A DNA stretch of 30,028 bases from Symbiodinium natans (GCA_905221605.1 CAJNDS010002690.1:948863-978890), one strand, 5' to 3'; positions 16,919 to 25,553 are shown, numbered from the stretch's first letter. Notes: generated by a model from the sequence alone, not told the origin. Made by a program: numbers and translations.

Positions 16919-17236
16919 GCGGTTTAGGGTTTAGGGTTTAGGGTTTAGGGTTTAGGGTTTAGGGTTTAGGGTTTAGGGTTTGGGGTTTGGGGTTTGGGGT
17001 TTGGGGTTTGGGGTTTAGGGTGCTTTTGCCCTGGTACACTCGCATCCTGAGCATCACGTTGCAGAGCATCTGCTGCCGCCTACCCGGCGCTCTCCTCGCA
17101 AAGATCCTCCCGCTGCTTCGGTTGCCGCTGCGCCTGCTCCGCGCCAAGGGGGAAGTGGGAGAGATACCAATCCTTCTTTGCAAAATCCCTAAACCCTAAA
17201 CCCTAAACCCTAAACCCCAAACCCAAACCCTAAACC
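16919..17236. repeat. TTTAGGG array with TTTGGGG block, then CCCTAAA array
   Basis: 16919-16980 is TTTAGGG, then about five TTTGGGG units and back to TTTAGGG by 17021. The opposite orientation CCCTAAA lies at 17187-17236. The 165 bp between them are open in several frames (for example RRSPRKDPPAASVAAAPAPR on the + strand), but I cannot choose one. Confidence 0.85.
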
Positions 17237-17410
17237 CTCTTCGTCAAGTGCAGGTAGGGGCTCTGGTGCTGAGGGTGTTGGGTGGTGACTTCCGAGACGT
17301 TGCCGGTGTGCATCCCAGTTCGGCGCGCTGACGGAGTGCCCACTCTAAAACCCTAAACCCTAAACTTGGTCATAGTTGGGTAACATTTTACATTTTAATT
17401 AAGGGTACTT

Positions 17411-17518
17411 AAACCCAATCAGGAATAAGATCTTAAATTTTTCAACCATGAACTAGTAAACTTTAAACCCAATAAGGAATAAGATTTTAAGTTTTTCAAC
17501 CATGAGCTAGTAAGCTCT
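17411..17518. repeat. 54-bp direct repeat, two copies
   Basis: Two consecutive units begin AAACCCAAT(C/A)AGGAATAAGAT and end TTTTTCAACCATGA(A/G)CTAGTAA. They are about 90 percent alike. This AT-rich sequence is unlike its GC-rich surroundings. Confidence 0.8.
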
Positions 17519-18417
17519 AAACCCTAAACCTTCTTCATCGGGGGTAGGGGTATCTCGCGCGCCTCGGCGCAGATCACAACGCCGCAGCCTTGCGAAGGGC
17601 CCACACGGACAAGAGAGGGTTTTGGGTTTAGAGTTTGGACTTTAAGGTTTAGGGTTCACAGGGTTTAGGGTTTCGGGTTTGGGGTTTAGGGTTTAGGGTT
17701 TAGGGTGTAGGGTTTAGGGTTTAGGACTTCGGGGTTCTGTCAAGGTCAAGTTTAGGTCCAGGGTTCGGAGCTCAAGGTTTGAGGGCTTCGAAACCCTGTT
17801 TCAAGTGCCGTCAGAAGTTAGAGGCCCAATTTCAAGCTATCCTTAACCCACACACGCTAGTCACGCTGGGGCCTGAGCCTGGGTTAGGGCTTAGGGTTGT
17901 AAACCCTCATCTATCTTATAGGGTAGTTACATGGGCCCTTAATGTGGGCCCTCAAAAGAGGCCCCTTCTATCTCTATACAACGCAAGGGCCCTTACATCA
18001 GAACCCTTTAAAGAGGGTAAGGGATGGTACGGGAACACATGAAGGGACCATGAAACTGCCCTTAGAGTATAGACCCTGCAAGCAGCCCCACGCACTCGCA
18101 AGCCCCAATCCTAAGTCGTATAGACCTGGGTTTTGGGGTTTAGGGTTTAGCTTGGCTTTCTTCTGGGGCTGGCTCTTGGGACTTTAACCTTTTGGGGTTT
18201 TGAAGAAACTACAATAAGGAGCCCAAAAGTCAAACTTTTAGGAGGGATTCAGAAGTCAGCCCTAAACCCCAAACCCCAAACCCCAAACCCCAAACCCTAA
18301 ACCCTAAACCCTAAACCCTAAACCCTAAACCCTAAACCCTAAACCCTAAACCCTAAACCCTAAACCCTAAACCCTAAACCCTAAACCCTAAACCCTAAAC
18401 CCTAAACCCTACCCCAG
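17519..18417. repeat. Spacer with TTTAGGG array and long CCCCAAA-to-CCCTAAA array
   Basis: TTTAGGG-type copies fill 17639-17727. A perfect CCCTAAA array of about 17 units follows a block of five CCCCAAA units at 18258-18411. Between them are GGGCCC-rich unique sequences; small open frames (17779-18187) have no protein-like features I trust. Confidence 0.85.
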
Positions 18418-18522
18418 AGTGGCTGGCAGGCGACTTGGTGAATTTCGGCGTGGCGCCCGCCATTGTCATTTACGCTTGGGCGGACCAGGGTCGAGGACCC
18501 CCCCGCTCTTTTGACCATCTTT
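18418..18522 (+). CDS. Exon-like island between opposed telomere-like arrays
   Basis: After ACCCCAG the frame reads WLAGDLVNFGVAPAIVIYAW and continues ADQGRGPPRSFDHL to a GT that is part of GTTTAGGG (18523). It is flanked by CCCTAAA on the left and TTTAGGG on the right. The composition is strongly protein-like. No family is recognised. Confidence 0.45.
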
Positions 18523-18925
18523 GTTTAGGGTTTAGGGTTTAGGGTTTAGGGCTTAGGGTTTAGGGTTTAGGGCACGACGAATCGCCCTTAACCCTAAAAC
18601 CCTGAAACCTAAACCCTAACCCCGAGCGACCGATAGCACCAGCAACAACTATGACGAAGCAGGTGAAAGTAGCAAAAGGGACATCCCAGGTTACATCCCA
18701 GGTTCTTAGCGATCTTGGGGTGTTTAGGGTTCTACGGGTTCTCATCCCGAAGGGTGTTATGTGGCTATAGAACTCTGAGGGCTTAGATCCTCAGACTCCA
18801 AACCATGCCTTAGAGACGCTTAGGGTTTAGGGTTTAGGGTTTAGGGTTTAGCGTTTAGCGTTTAGCGTTTAGGGTTTAGGGTTTAGGGTTTAGGGTTCAA
18901 AGAACCTACTTTAAATATGTTATAG
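18523..18925. repeat. TTTAGGG arrays around a small open stretch
   Basis: Arrays lie at 18523-18572 and 18818-18898; the second has three TTTAGCG variants in a row. Between them, near 18625-18690, a frame reads TDSTSNNYDEAGESSKRDIP and ends at a TAG, which could be an exon of the same gene as its neighbours. Confidence 0.7.
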
Positions 18926-19050
18926 GCTTGGTGGTCCTTGGCTGTACCCTCGCTACCTTGGCTATCAACAGAAGTGGACTCCTCTGCAAGACTGCATGCC
19001 GGGCCCAAACACCAGATCCCAAACCCTGAACCCCACAACCTGCGCGACCC
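18926..19050 (+). CDS. Exon-like island, aromatic-rich
   Basis: After TATAG the frame reads LGGPWLYPRYLGYQQKWTPL and continues QDCMPGPNTRSQ. It stays open to a GT that begins GTTTAGGG at 19051. The next 87 bp (to 19137) are pure TTTAGGG. Function unknown. Confidence 0.45.
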
Positions 19051-19137
19051 GTTTAGGGTTTAGGGTTTAGGGTTTAGGGTTTAGGGTTTAGGGTTTAGGG
19101 TTTAGGGTTTAGGGTTTAGGGTTTAGGGTTTAGGGCT
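19051..19137 (+). repeat. (TTTAGGG)12 array
   Basis: A perfect heptamer run starting at the possible donor of the preceding exon-like island. Confidence 0.95.
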
Positions 19138-19400
19138 TACCTAAACCCCCAATACATGTTAATGGCCCTTTAAAGGGTTCTGGAATTTTTTTACCATACT
19201 TTGGGAGGCCAGGTAGGGTTTATATAGGATTCAGGGTTCAGGGTTTGGGGTTCCCAGGTCCGCGCTGATGGTCTTCTAAGTACAAATAGACTTATAGGAT
19301 CCCCCCCCCAAAACCCCAAAACCTTAGAAACCCTTAAATCGCCTAAACCCTAAACCCTCAACCTCCCTTCAATCCCCAAAAGCCCTGCTCTTGCGTCCAG

Positions 19401-19477
19401 GCGATTTTGGCGATGTTATGCTTTGGATCAGCTGTGTGGTGTTCTGCCAGGCCGGGTCGCACACAGCTGCCGGCACC
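19401..19477 (+). CDS. Short exon-like island, hydrophobic
   Basis: After GCGTCCAG the frame reads DFGDVMLWISCVVFCQAGSH and runs to CCCTAAA repeats. A second frame is also open. The call is tentative. Confidence 0.3.
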
Positions 19478-19940
19478 CTAAACCCTAAACCCTTATAGTG
19501 TTTTTGGCTTAGGGCTGAGGGCTGAGGGTTTGGGGTTTAGGATTCGGGCTTTTAAACTCCGAAGCCCTCAACTCTAGAACCAGCATCTGGCACCCACACC
19601 CGAGAACTCAGGGCCCCAAGAACCCCCCAAGCCGCCAAGCCCTTCAACACAGGAACTTCGATCGGGTTTAGGGTTTTGCGTTCATTCAGACTACGAAGAG
19701 TTCAGGTCCGAGGAAAGTTTCACTAAATTTGTGTTTTGCGTTTGGGTTTTATTCAAGTTACAGGGGCTTGAGGATTTAGACTTGAGGCGCTGGGAGAGCC
19801 CATGTAAAGAAAGCGCTTGAAGGCTCGAGACAAATAGGGTTTAGGGTTTAGGGTTTATAGGGCATAGGGTATTAGGGTTTATCAGGGTCTATATGTGTTT
19901 AGAAGGGTTTATAAGGGTCTAGGGTTTGCGGTAAGAGAAG

Positions 19941-20109
19941 TCATTTAAATTTGCCCATTTTGAAGGATGAGATTGCAGCGGGCAAGGAGGATGTTGCCCT
20001 GGAAACCTCCTTCCTGGTCTTGAGCACTGCCCTGGAAAATTTCAAGACAGCTTCCAAGCATGTCAAAGTCCAGTTGACATCTGCGGCATCCAAGTCCAAG
20101 ACCAAGTAA
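19941..20109 (+). CDS. Terminal exon-like island ending in KSKTK and TAA
   Basis: The frame is HLNLPILKDEIAAGKEDVAL, then STALENFKTASKHVKVQLTS and a Lys/Ser tail before TAA at 20107-20109. It has no start codon of its own. The content is amphipathic-helical and strongly protein-like. It follows degenerate TTTAGGG copies (19836-19930) and an AGAAG acceptor. Probably the last exon of a + strand gene that may include the islands at 18418 and 18926, but phases do not settle this. Confidence 0.5.
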
Positions 20110-20580
20110 TTGCACAGATGCCCGGTTTGTCCCTGTAGAATCAGCATACATATACATCTATATATATATATATATACACTACCGATACAAAAGGGGTCCC
20201 CTTTTTTAGGGCTTATAAGCTACCCTAAGGCTTGAAGGTGTTTATTTGCCACGGCTTCCTAAACCCTAAACCCTAAACCCCAAGCCCTTTTTGGTTGGAC
20301 GGGAGGGCTCCGAGTTTTCATGGCTTTCTGAAGTCGACCCATCAAACCCTGCGATGTGCGATTTGTAAGCCTTACATGGGGTGTAGGGTTTAGGGTTTAG
20401 GGTTCAGGGTTTAGGGTTCAGGGTTTAGGGTTTAGGGTTTAGGGCTACTAGAACCCAGAGTTTGGGCCTCATTCCCCTTTTGGTAGGGCCTAGGTTCCCC
20501 TTCCAAGCCCCCTGTAATTAAACCAAAAGGGGGCACCCTTTTGCTCCAAGGTCACTTCTGGGCCTGGGGTTTAGTACGAA
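20110..20580. repeat. Gene-free stretch with (TA)n and TTTAGGG arrays
   Basis: (TA)n is at 20159-20175, a palindromic AAAAGGGGTCCCCTTTT at about 20189, CCCTAAA at 20262-20281 and TTTAGGG/TTCAGGG at 20382-20445. The AAAGGGG and CCCCTTTT motifs recur near 20476-20540. No gene is seen. Confidence 0.75.
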
Positions 20581-20591
20581 TTGCTTAAGAA

Positions 20592-20622
<31 letters not shown>

Positions 20623-20716
20623 CCCCCCAAAAAGATAAAAATCAAAAATCTTCCTATTCTAAGGGTATAGCATAGGGATGATTGTTTTTTTATTTTGGAG
20701 GGGGGTTCTTAAGCAA
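20581..20716. mobile_element. 136-bp inverted-repeat element with poly-C arm
   Basis: The left end TTGCTTAAGAACCCCCC and the right end GGGGGGTTCTTAAGCAA are complementary. The left arm has expanded into a C run of more than 25 bases. The interior is AT-rich. No clear target duplication was found and this is the only copy in the window. Confidence 0.65.
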
Positions 20717-20875
20717 ATGGTAGCTTAGGGCTAGAGGAGGTTAGTTTACGAGCAAAAGGAAGCCGGCAGGCGGGGGACTCAGGGCTTACAAGCCCAGAGG
20801 AGCGCTATTCACCCCCCCCCCCCCAAAAAAAAAAAAAACTTAGAAAGAGCCATAGCAGCCCATCAAGCCTTGACC

Positions 20876-20959
20876 CTGAACCCTAAACCCTAAACCCTAA
20901 ACCCTAAACCCTAAACCCTAAACCCTAAACCCTAAACCCTAAACCCTAAATCCTAGACC
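20876..20959 (-). repeat. CCCTAAA array (about 11 units)
   Basis: Perfect heptamers followed by a few mutated units, bounded by unique sequence. Confidence 0.95.
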
Positions 20960-21103
20960 CTGGCGGCAGGCTTGCGCCTTGCGCCTGGCAAGGTTCAACA
21001 TCTCCCCAGGCACGTTGTTGGCCTTCGTGCTGAGAGATCTGGGCGGGGTTTTAAGTTGCTGTGTTTTAGGGTTTAGGGTTTATTTATGTTTGGGGTTTAG
21101 GGG

Positions 21104-21160
21104 TTGAGATGTTCCCCCTTATACTATAGCAGTCCTTAATAGGGATTGTAGTAGGGGGTA
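21104..21160. mobile_element. Left half of a TTGGGATG-family inverted-repeat element
   Basis: It reads TTGAGATGTTCCCCCTTATA and then CAGTCCTTAATAGGGATT, matching the left arm of the full copies at 22071, 22568 and 23605. The right arm is lost near a GGGGGT/CCCCCC tract. Confidence 0.65.
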
Positions 21161-21209
21161 AGTCATCATGGCGAAAACAGAATCCCCCCCACCTCTCCCA
21201 ACAACAAGA

Positions 21210-21347
21210 AGGGCAAGAGAGAAAGAGAGAGAAAGAGAGCGAGAGAGAGAGAGAGATACCGTACTCCGCCGAGCACCTAGTTTCACACCGACAAACCCGG
21301 TGAAGCGTGCCCCTTGGGGCGACCCCTCTCGAGGGGTCAAGCGCGCT

Positions 21348-21428
<81 letters not shown>

Positions 21429-21472
21429 AGAGAGAGAGAGAGAGAGAGTGAGAGAGAGTGAGAGGCAGAGAG
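21210..21472. repeat. (GA)n and (AAGC)n microsatellites
   Basis: GAGA-rich sequence at 21210-21256, about 19 copies of the tetramer AAGC at 21349-21427, then (GA)n to about 21472. The long reading frames here (Ser-Lys-Gln-Ala repeats on +, Leu-Ala-Cys repeats on -) are translations of the tetramer and are not genes. Confidence 0.95.
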
Positions 21473-21589
21473 AGTGGCCGAACATACACAGGACCCCGAA
21501 ACCACGGACCTTTCAAGCCCTGAACAACCAGTATCCGCCAAGCTTTGGCATGTGGGTACGGCTCCACCAAGCGTGCTGCGGAACCTTAA

Positions 21590-21853
21590 ACTTCAAACCC
21601 TGAACCCTCAACCCCAAACCCTGCAAAACCCTAAACCCCAAACCCCAGACCCCAAAGCTACTAAACCCTAATCCCAAACCAGAAGGTTTGGGGAAGCCTG
21701 AAGCCTGAAAGGGCCCCCTGATGTCGGAGCGCCTCAAGGCATTGTGCGGCCCAAGCACGAACCTCCAAAACGCAAGCTCCATGGTTTCGAAGCTCTAAAC
21801 CCTAAACCCTAAACCCTAAACCCTAAACCCTAAACCCTAAACCCTAAACCCCC
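21590..21853 (-). repeat. Degenerate CCCTAAA stretch and (CCCTAAA)8
   Basis: Mixed CCCTGAA/CCCCAAA/CCCTAAA copies at 21597-21670 and a clean run at 21794-21852. The stretch between them is unique, with no convincing exon. Confidence 0.85.
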
Positions 21854-22070
21854 TGATTTTCTTTTTGGATCCCCTCCAAAACCTGCCGAAAGGCTGCAGA
21901 CGTCCCAGAGGCTCCATTGCCCTTAGCTATGGAACATCTCTTACATGGGCAGCCCTTGTTGGGTTGTCTCAGCCTGCTTGGAGGTTCATGGGTACTTAAA
22001 AAACCCTGGACAAGTCTGCTTGTAACAGAGGGCTTAGGGGACTAAGGGGGCTTATAAGTACAGTTATACT

Positions 22071-22171
22071 TTGGGATGTTCCCCCTTGTACGAACAGTCC
22101 TGAATCGGGGTTCTAGTACCCCCTAGTATAATCCCTTTTAAAGGACTGTTAGTATAAAGGGAACAACCCAA
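22071..22171. mobile_element. TTGGGATG-family MITE-like element, copy 1
   Basis: The left arm begins TTGGGATGTTCCCCCTTGTA and the right arm ends AGTATAAAGGGAACAACCCA plus A. The arms are about 30 bp and imperfectly complementary. A 9-bp sequence ACAGTTATA occurs 3 bp outside the left end and 3 bp outside the right end. Confidence 0.75.
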
Positions 22172-22567
22172 ATCACAGTTATAATTGGGTTATAAGTACC
22201 CTGAACCCTGAACCCTGAACCCTAAACCCTAAACCTCCACGTGAACCCTCAACCGAAGTTGCTAAGCCCTTGGCCCAGAGACGACGGGCCCAAAGCTCCC
22301 GCCCAGAAGGGTCAATAGGGTTTAGGGTGTAGGGTTTAGGGTTTAGGGTTTAGGGTCTAGGGTTTAGGGTTTAGGGGTTTTAAGGTTTAGGGTTGGGGCG
22401 TGTGGGCACCCATACCCAGCATCATACCGCAGGTGGCCCTGCGTATCATCCTCCTGCAGGCCTTTTTTTTTTTTTTTTGGGGGGGGGGGGGGTGGCCCGA
22501 AACCCTAAACCCTAAACCCAAAGGATTGGGCATGGCCATGAGCTCGAAGCCCAGAAGACCCCAAATC
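22172..22567. repeat. Gene-free stretch with telomere-like arrays and T/G homopolymers
   Basis: CCCTGAA/CCCTAAA copies at 22197-22233, TTTAGGG copies at 22317-22394 and a T16-G13 homopolymer junction at about 22462-22492. A short piece VALRIILLQ behind CCGCAG at about 22432 might be an exon, but it is too short to support. Confidence 0.75.
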
Positions 22568-22683
22568 TTGGGATGTTCCGCCTTACACGTAGCAGTCCTT
22601 AATAAGGATGTTAACTCCGGGGGGGAGTACGAAAATCCCTATTACTATAGTAGGGACTGTTAGGATAGGGGGGAACATCCCAA
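22568..22683. mobile_element. TTGGGATG-family MITE-like element, copy 2, with 8-bp target duplication
   Basis: Full copy from TTGGGATGTTCC to GGGGAACATCCCAA. It is flanked by CCCAAATC on the left (22560-22567) and CCGAAATC on the right (22684-22691), a 7 of 8 match. An 8-bp target duplication is usual for hAT and P-type elements. It is non-coding. Confidence 0.8.
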
Positions 22684-22812
22684 CCGAAATCCTTCAGAAC
22701 AAGCCCTGGAACAAGAAAGCCAAGCCCTAAGCACCCCTCAGACACCCGCGACATAGTCGAGCTTTGCCCACCGCAGGTGCGCCCTAAACCCTGTAAACCC
22801 TAAACCTTTTAC

Positions 22813-22906
22813 TATAGGATGTTCCCCCTAAGACTAACAAAAAGGGATTCTAGTACCCCCTATTATTAAATCCCTACTAAGGACTGTGCGTATAAGGGGA
22901 ACATGG
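22813..22906. mobile_element. TTGGGATG-family MITE-like element, decayed copy 3
   Basis: The left arm AGGATGTTCCCCCTAAGACT and the right arm AAGGACTGTGCGTATAAGGG are followed by GAACATGGGG. The right end has grown into G-rich GGGGGGAAC repeats (22907-22990). Confidence 0.65.
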
Positions 22907-23080
22907 GGGGAACGCGGGGGGGAACGGGGGGGGAAGGGGGGAACGGGGGTGGGGAACGGAAAAAGGGAACGTGGGGGGGGGGGGGGGAACAACGGGGCGG
23001 AACCCACCCTAAACCCGATCAGCCCTATAAACCCTAGACCCTAGACCCAAAACCCACCCTGTATAAATCCTCGACCGCAG

Positions 23081-23801
23081 GCGCGGCTGCAGACAGCTCC
23101 AGCGCTTTGGCGAGCAGCGACGACAACTCGTCGCTTTCGGAGTCGAAGGAAGCGCTTCCCTTTAGAGGTTCAGGGTTTTAGGGTCTAGGCTTTAGGGTTT
23201 AGGGTTCAGGGCCTAGGGATTGCGTTTAAGGTCGTGACGGAACTTGAGGTTGGGGGTCGAAGGAATGTCAGGGGTACTTGGGATGTTCCCAATTGCAAGT
23301 CCTTAACCGGGACGACTGTTAGTTTCAGAGCATCCCAAGGGATGCTTGTTTTGTCCACTTGTGGGGTTCGAGATTTTGTGTAGGGCTTAAGGAATTTCAG
23401 GGTACACTACGAACGCTTTATGGGTTGACGGCTTTAGGCTTTAGGGTAAGAGCTCTACTGTTTGTGAAGAAGGTAGGGCGAGAGATCGGGCGTGGCCCAC
23501 GGAAGAGACCCGAAACAGTGGAGAGGTTAGGTGTAGGGTTCTAAGGTTTAGGGTTCAGGGCTTAGGGTAGTTAACGGGGGCTTAGGGTAGTTTAGGGGTG
23601 TAGATTGGGATGTTCCCTTCTATAGTAACAGTCCTTAATGGGGATTGTGAAAGGGGGTACTATAATCCCCATTAAGGACTGTTATTATAAGGCGGCACAT
23701 CCCAAGGTGTAGATGTTGTCGACGTGTTGTGCGACGATTGGTTGGACTCCGAATCGCGTGAGTGTTGCCTGAAGGGCGTGGGCGCGGATTGTGTTCAATA
23801 G
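23081..23801 (+). CDS. Two exons of an unrecognised gene joined in phase around an element-bearing intron
   Basis: Exon 23081-23167 follows CGACCGCAG and reads ADSSSALASSDDNSSLSESK, then EALPFR, an acidic Ser-rich low-complexity segment. A GT donor at 23168 and an AG acceptor at 23705-23706 join in phase 1 to GVDVVDVLCDDWLDSESREC. The frame stops at TAG 23799-23801, or it may splice earlier at GTGAGT (23759) or GTGGGC (23779). The intron contains TTTAGGG-type repeats and two MITE-like copies (23278 and 23605). The second element abuts the acceptor. Function unknown. Confidence 0.45.
23278..23338. mobile_element. TTGGGATG-family element, internally deleted copy
   Basis: About 61 bp: TTGGGATGTTCCCAATTG... 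and ...GACTGTTAG...CATCCCAA. Most of the middle is missing. No target duplication could be matched. Confidence 0.55.
23605..23705. mobile_element. TTGGGATG-family MITE-like element, copy 4, with perfect target duplication
   Basis: It runs from TTGGGATGTTCCCTTCTATA to GGCGGCACATCCCAA. The left flank GGTGTAGA (23597-23604) and right flank GGTGTAGA (23706-23713) are identical, giving a perfect 8-bp target duplication. The right copy coincides with the AG|G acceptor of the proposed exon at 23707. Confidence 0.8.
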
Positions 23802-23862
23802 CTTTCTCCCAGTCCAGTGAGCCGGTGGCTTCTCCCCGACCTAGCGCTGACAATCTCAACGC

Positions 23863-23920
23863 CCTAAACCCTAAACCCTAAACCCTAAACCCTAAACCCT
23901 AAACCCTGAACCCTAAAATG
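23863..23920 (-). repeat. CCCTAAA array
   Basis: About eight heptamers, followed directly by TTTCGGG units (about 23925-23948) in the opposite orientation. Confidence 0.9.
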
Positions 23921-23965
23921 TAGGTTTTCGGGTTTCGGGTTTCGGGTTTAGGGATTGCCGGCCAG

Positions 23966-24033
23966 GATGGCAAGAGCGCCTTCGTCGTTCGCTCGAAGTT
24001 TTTCAATGGGGCCCCCCGGCCACGGAAGCGGAG
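23966..24033 (+). CDS. Exon-like island ending at GTTTCGGG
   Basis: After GGCCAG one frame reads DGKSAFVVRSKFFNGAPRPR and another reads WQERLRRSLEVFQWGPPATE. Both look protein-like. The GT donor candidate is the start of GTTTCGGG, a telomere-variant unit. Confidence 0.35.
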
Positions 24034-24461
24034 GTTTCGGGTTCACGTGGGGTTCAAACGGTTTTGGGGTTCGGGTTTAGGGTTTGGGGTTTAGGGTTTA
24101 GGGCTTCAGGGTTTTTGGGGTCTAGGGGCTTCGGGGCTTACAGATTTTCAGGATTTCGTCGTGTTTTAGGCTTTTGAGTATCGAGTTTCAGGGTCTAGGG
24201 CATCAGCTCCCCACCTGGCCGCTTGATTTTTTGCGGGTGCACTTTGAGGTTCACGGTAACTTAGAAGCCCAATTATAATTGTACACAAAAGCCTCTACAT
24301 TGTTAGAAGCAGACTTATCATCGGGGGGTAAAAGTACCCGTGAACCTCCAAGTAAGGCGGGTCAGACACCCAATGCTACCAAAACTCTCATGCTGCGGCA
24401 CTGCCATGGTATACGGAGACATCTTAAGAGATCTGTACCTCTAAGATCCGAAATCCTGTAG
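24034..24461. other. Degenerate telomere-like sequence and an uncertain open frame
   Basis: TTTCGGG/TTTAGGG/TTTGGGG copies lie at 24034-24115. An open frame at 24279-24461 (SGGKSTREPPSKAGQTPNAT) touches the acceptor of the next exon. It could be coding or intron; nothing in it decides. Confidence 0.35.
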
Positions 24462-24969
24462 GGTTCGCGTCCTTCTTGATCGCCTTCCACGTGATCGCAG
24501 AGCAGTGCACTGACATTAGGGAGGTCCGCATTCCGTGGGCACTCACTGGGTCTATGCTGCTGAACCTCACGGGGGCCCTCATCACGACTGCTGTCTTCCA
24601 CCCGGAACTGTAGCCTGAGGAGCGGCTGGAGAATGCCCTGACAGGCCACGTCCTTCTGGACCTCGGCGACATGCTCGCCGAGGAGACCTATGCCAAACGC
24701 GGCCAGCCGAAAGGATCGTTGTGGCTTCACAAGACGACCCAACGGAACTTGCAAGACTTGGTTGGGCTCGTGGCAATAGCGTCGCGCTCGCTGCTGCCAG
24801 AAGTAGCGTGGCTTCCGTGGCGGTCCGCCGAGCTTCCGTTAGAGCAGCACTTCGGCTACTTGCGCAAGCAATACTCGAGCAGCCAGATGAGTATGCGCGA
24901 CTACTTGCATGCCTCCAGCAGACAGATGCAGCTCACCAGCCTGCGCCTCAAGAGTCTGCCCTGTATTTC
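24462..24969 (+). pseudogene. Large exon with one in-frame stop, dinoflagellate hypothetical-protein family
   Basis: This is the longest exon-like stretch outside the retroelement. It opens behind CTGTAG with FASFLIAFHVIAEQCTDIRE and is interrupted by a single TAG at 24611-24613. It then continues in the same frame with LLDLGDMLAEETYAKRGQPK, TTQRNLQDLVGLVAIA, and LPLEQHFGYLRKQYSSSQMS followed by RDYLHASSRQ. The EQHFGYLRKQ-SSSQMSMRDYLHAS segment resembles, from memory, a C-terminal motif of unnamed multicopy dinoflagellate proteins. It runs straight into CCCTAAA repeats. The lone stop makes a pseudogene likely; a sequencing error or a missed tiny intron is possible. Confidence 0.55.
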
Positions 24970-25100
24970 CCTAAACCCTAAACCCTAAACCCTAAACCCT
25001 AAACCCTAAACCCTAAACCCTAAACCCTAAACCCTAAGCCCTAAACCCTAAACCCTAAACCCTAAGCCCTAAACCCTAAACCCCAAACCCTAAACCCTAG
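24970..25100 (-). repeat. CCCTAAA array (about 18 units)
   Basis: It starts immediately after the coding-like sequence. It has a few CCCTAAG and CCCCAAA variants and ends in a head-to-head turn (AAACCCTAGGGTTTATG). Confidence 0.95.
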
Positions 25101-25104
25101 GGTT

Positions 25105-25192
25105 TATGAAGACCTTAGGGATGAACATGAGGATTTGCAGGGCCCGGGCATGGGCATTCGGATTTTGAGTGTTCGCGCACGTTCTGCTGGAC
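25105..25192 (+). CDS. Short coding-like island
   Basis: The frame reads YEDLRDEHEDLQGPGMGIRI, then LSVRARSAGR, to a GT donor candidate at 25193, just before a TGA. It lies between opposed telomere-like arrays (24970-25100 and 25200-25289). Confidence 0.35.
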
Positions 25193-25199
25193 GTTGACG

Positions 25200-25289
25200 A
25201 TTTAGGGTTTAGGGTTTAGGGTTTAGGGTTTAGGGTTTAGGGTTTAGGGTTTAGGGTTTAGGGTTTAGGGTTTAGGGTTTAGGGTTTAG
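25200..25289 (+). repeat. (TTTAGGG)12-13 array
   Basis: Perfect heptamers between unique flanks. Confidence 0.95.
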
Positions 25290-25404
25290 GTCTTTTCAAA
25301 AAGGGAGAGAAAGGACTTGAACCTAAGCCTTAACCCCAAACCCCCATGTCCTTCCTTGCATCCGTCAGAAAGTCCTGGGTTCCTCTACTAACCCCTCGAT
25401 TCTT

Positions 25405-25553
25405 CCCCCCCTAGGTTCCCCCATAATTCAGGCTATTTAGGGATAATTCAGCCTAATTAAGGCTATTTAGGGATCATTCAGCCTAATTAAGGCTATTTAG
25501 GGATAACTCAACCTAATTAAGGTTCTTTCAGGGGCGGAACCAAGGGGGGGGGA
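25405..25553. mobile_element. Inverted-repeat element with internal 30-bp tandem repeats
   Basis: The ends are CCCCCCCTAGGTTCCCC on the left and GGGGCGGAACCAAGGGGGGGG on the right, imperfect complements. The interior is three to four copies of a 30-bp unit, GGCTATTTAGGGAT followed by AATTCAGCCTAATTAA (25431-25525). The unit contains an AGGCT/AGCCT inverted pair. Confidence 0.7.

Noticed and set aside
18258-18411. Regular repeats as a CRISPR array
   Set aside because: The unit is a 7-bp tandem heptamer without spacers, and the genome is eukaryotic.
21084-21603. Several 77-140 codon frames with Leu-Ala-Cys or Ser-Lys-Gln-Ala repeats
   Set aside because: All derive from (AAGC)n and (GA)n microsatellites, which stay open in every frame without being genes.
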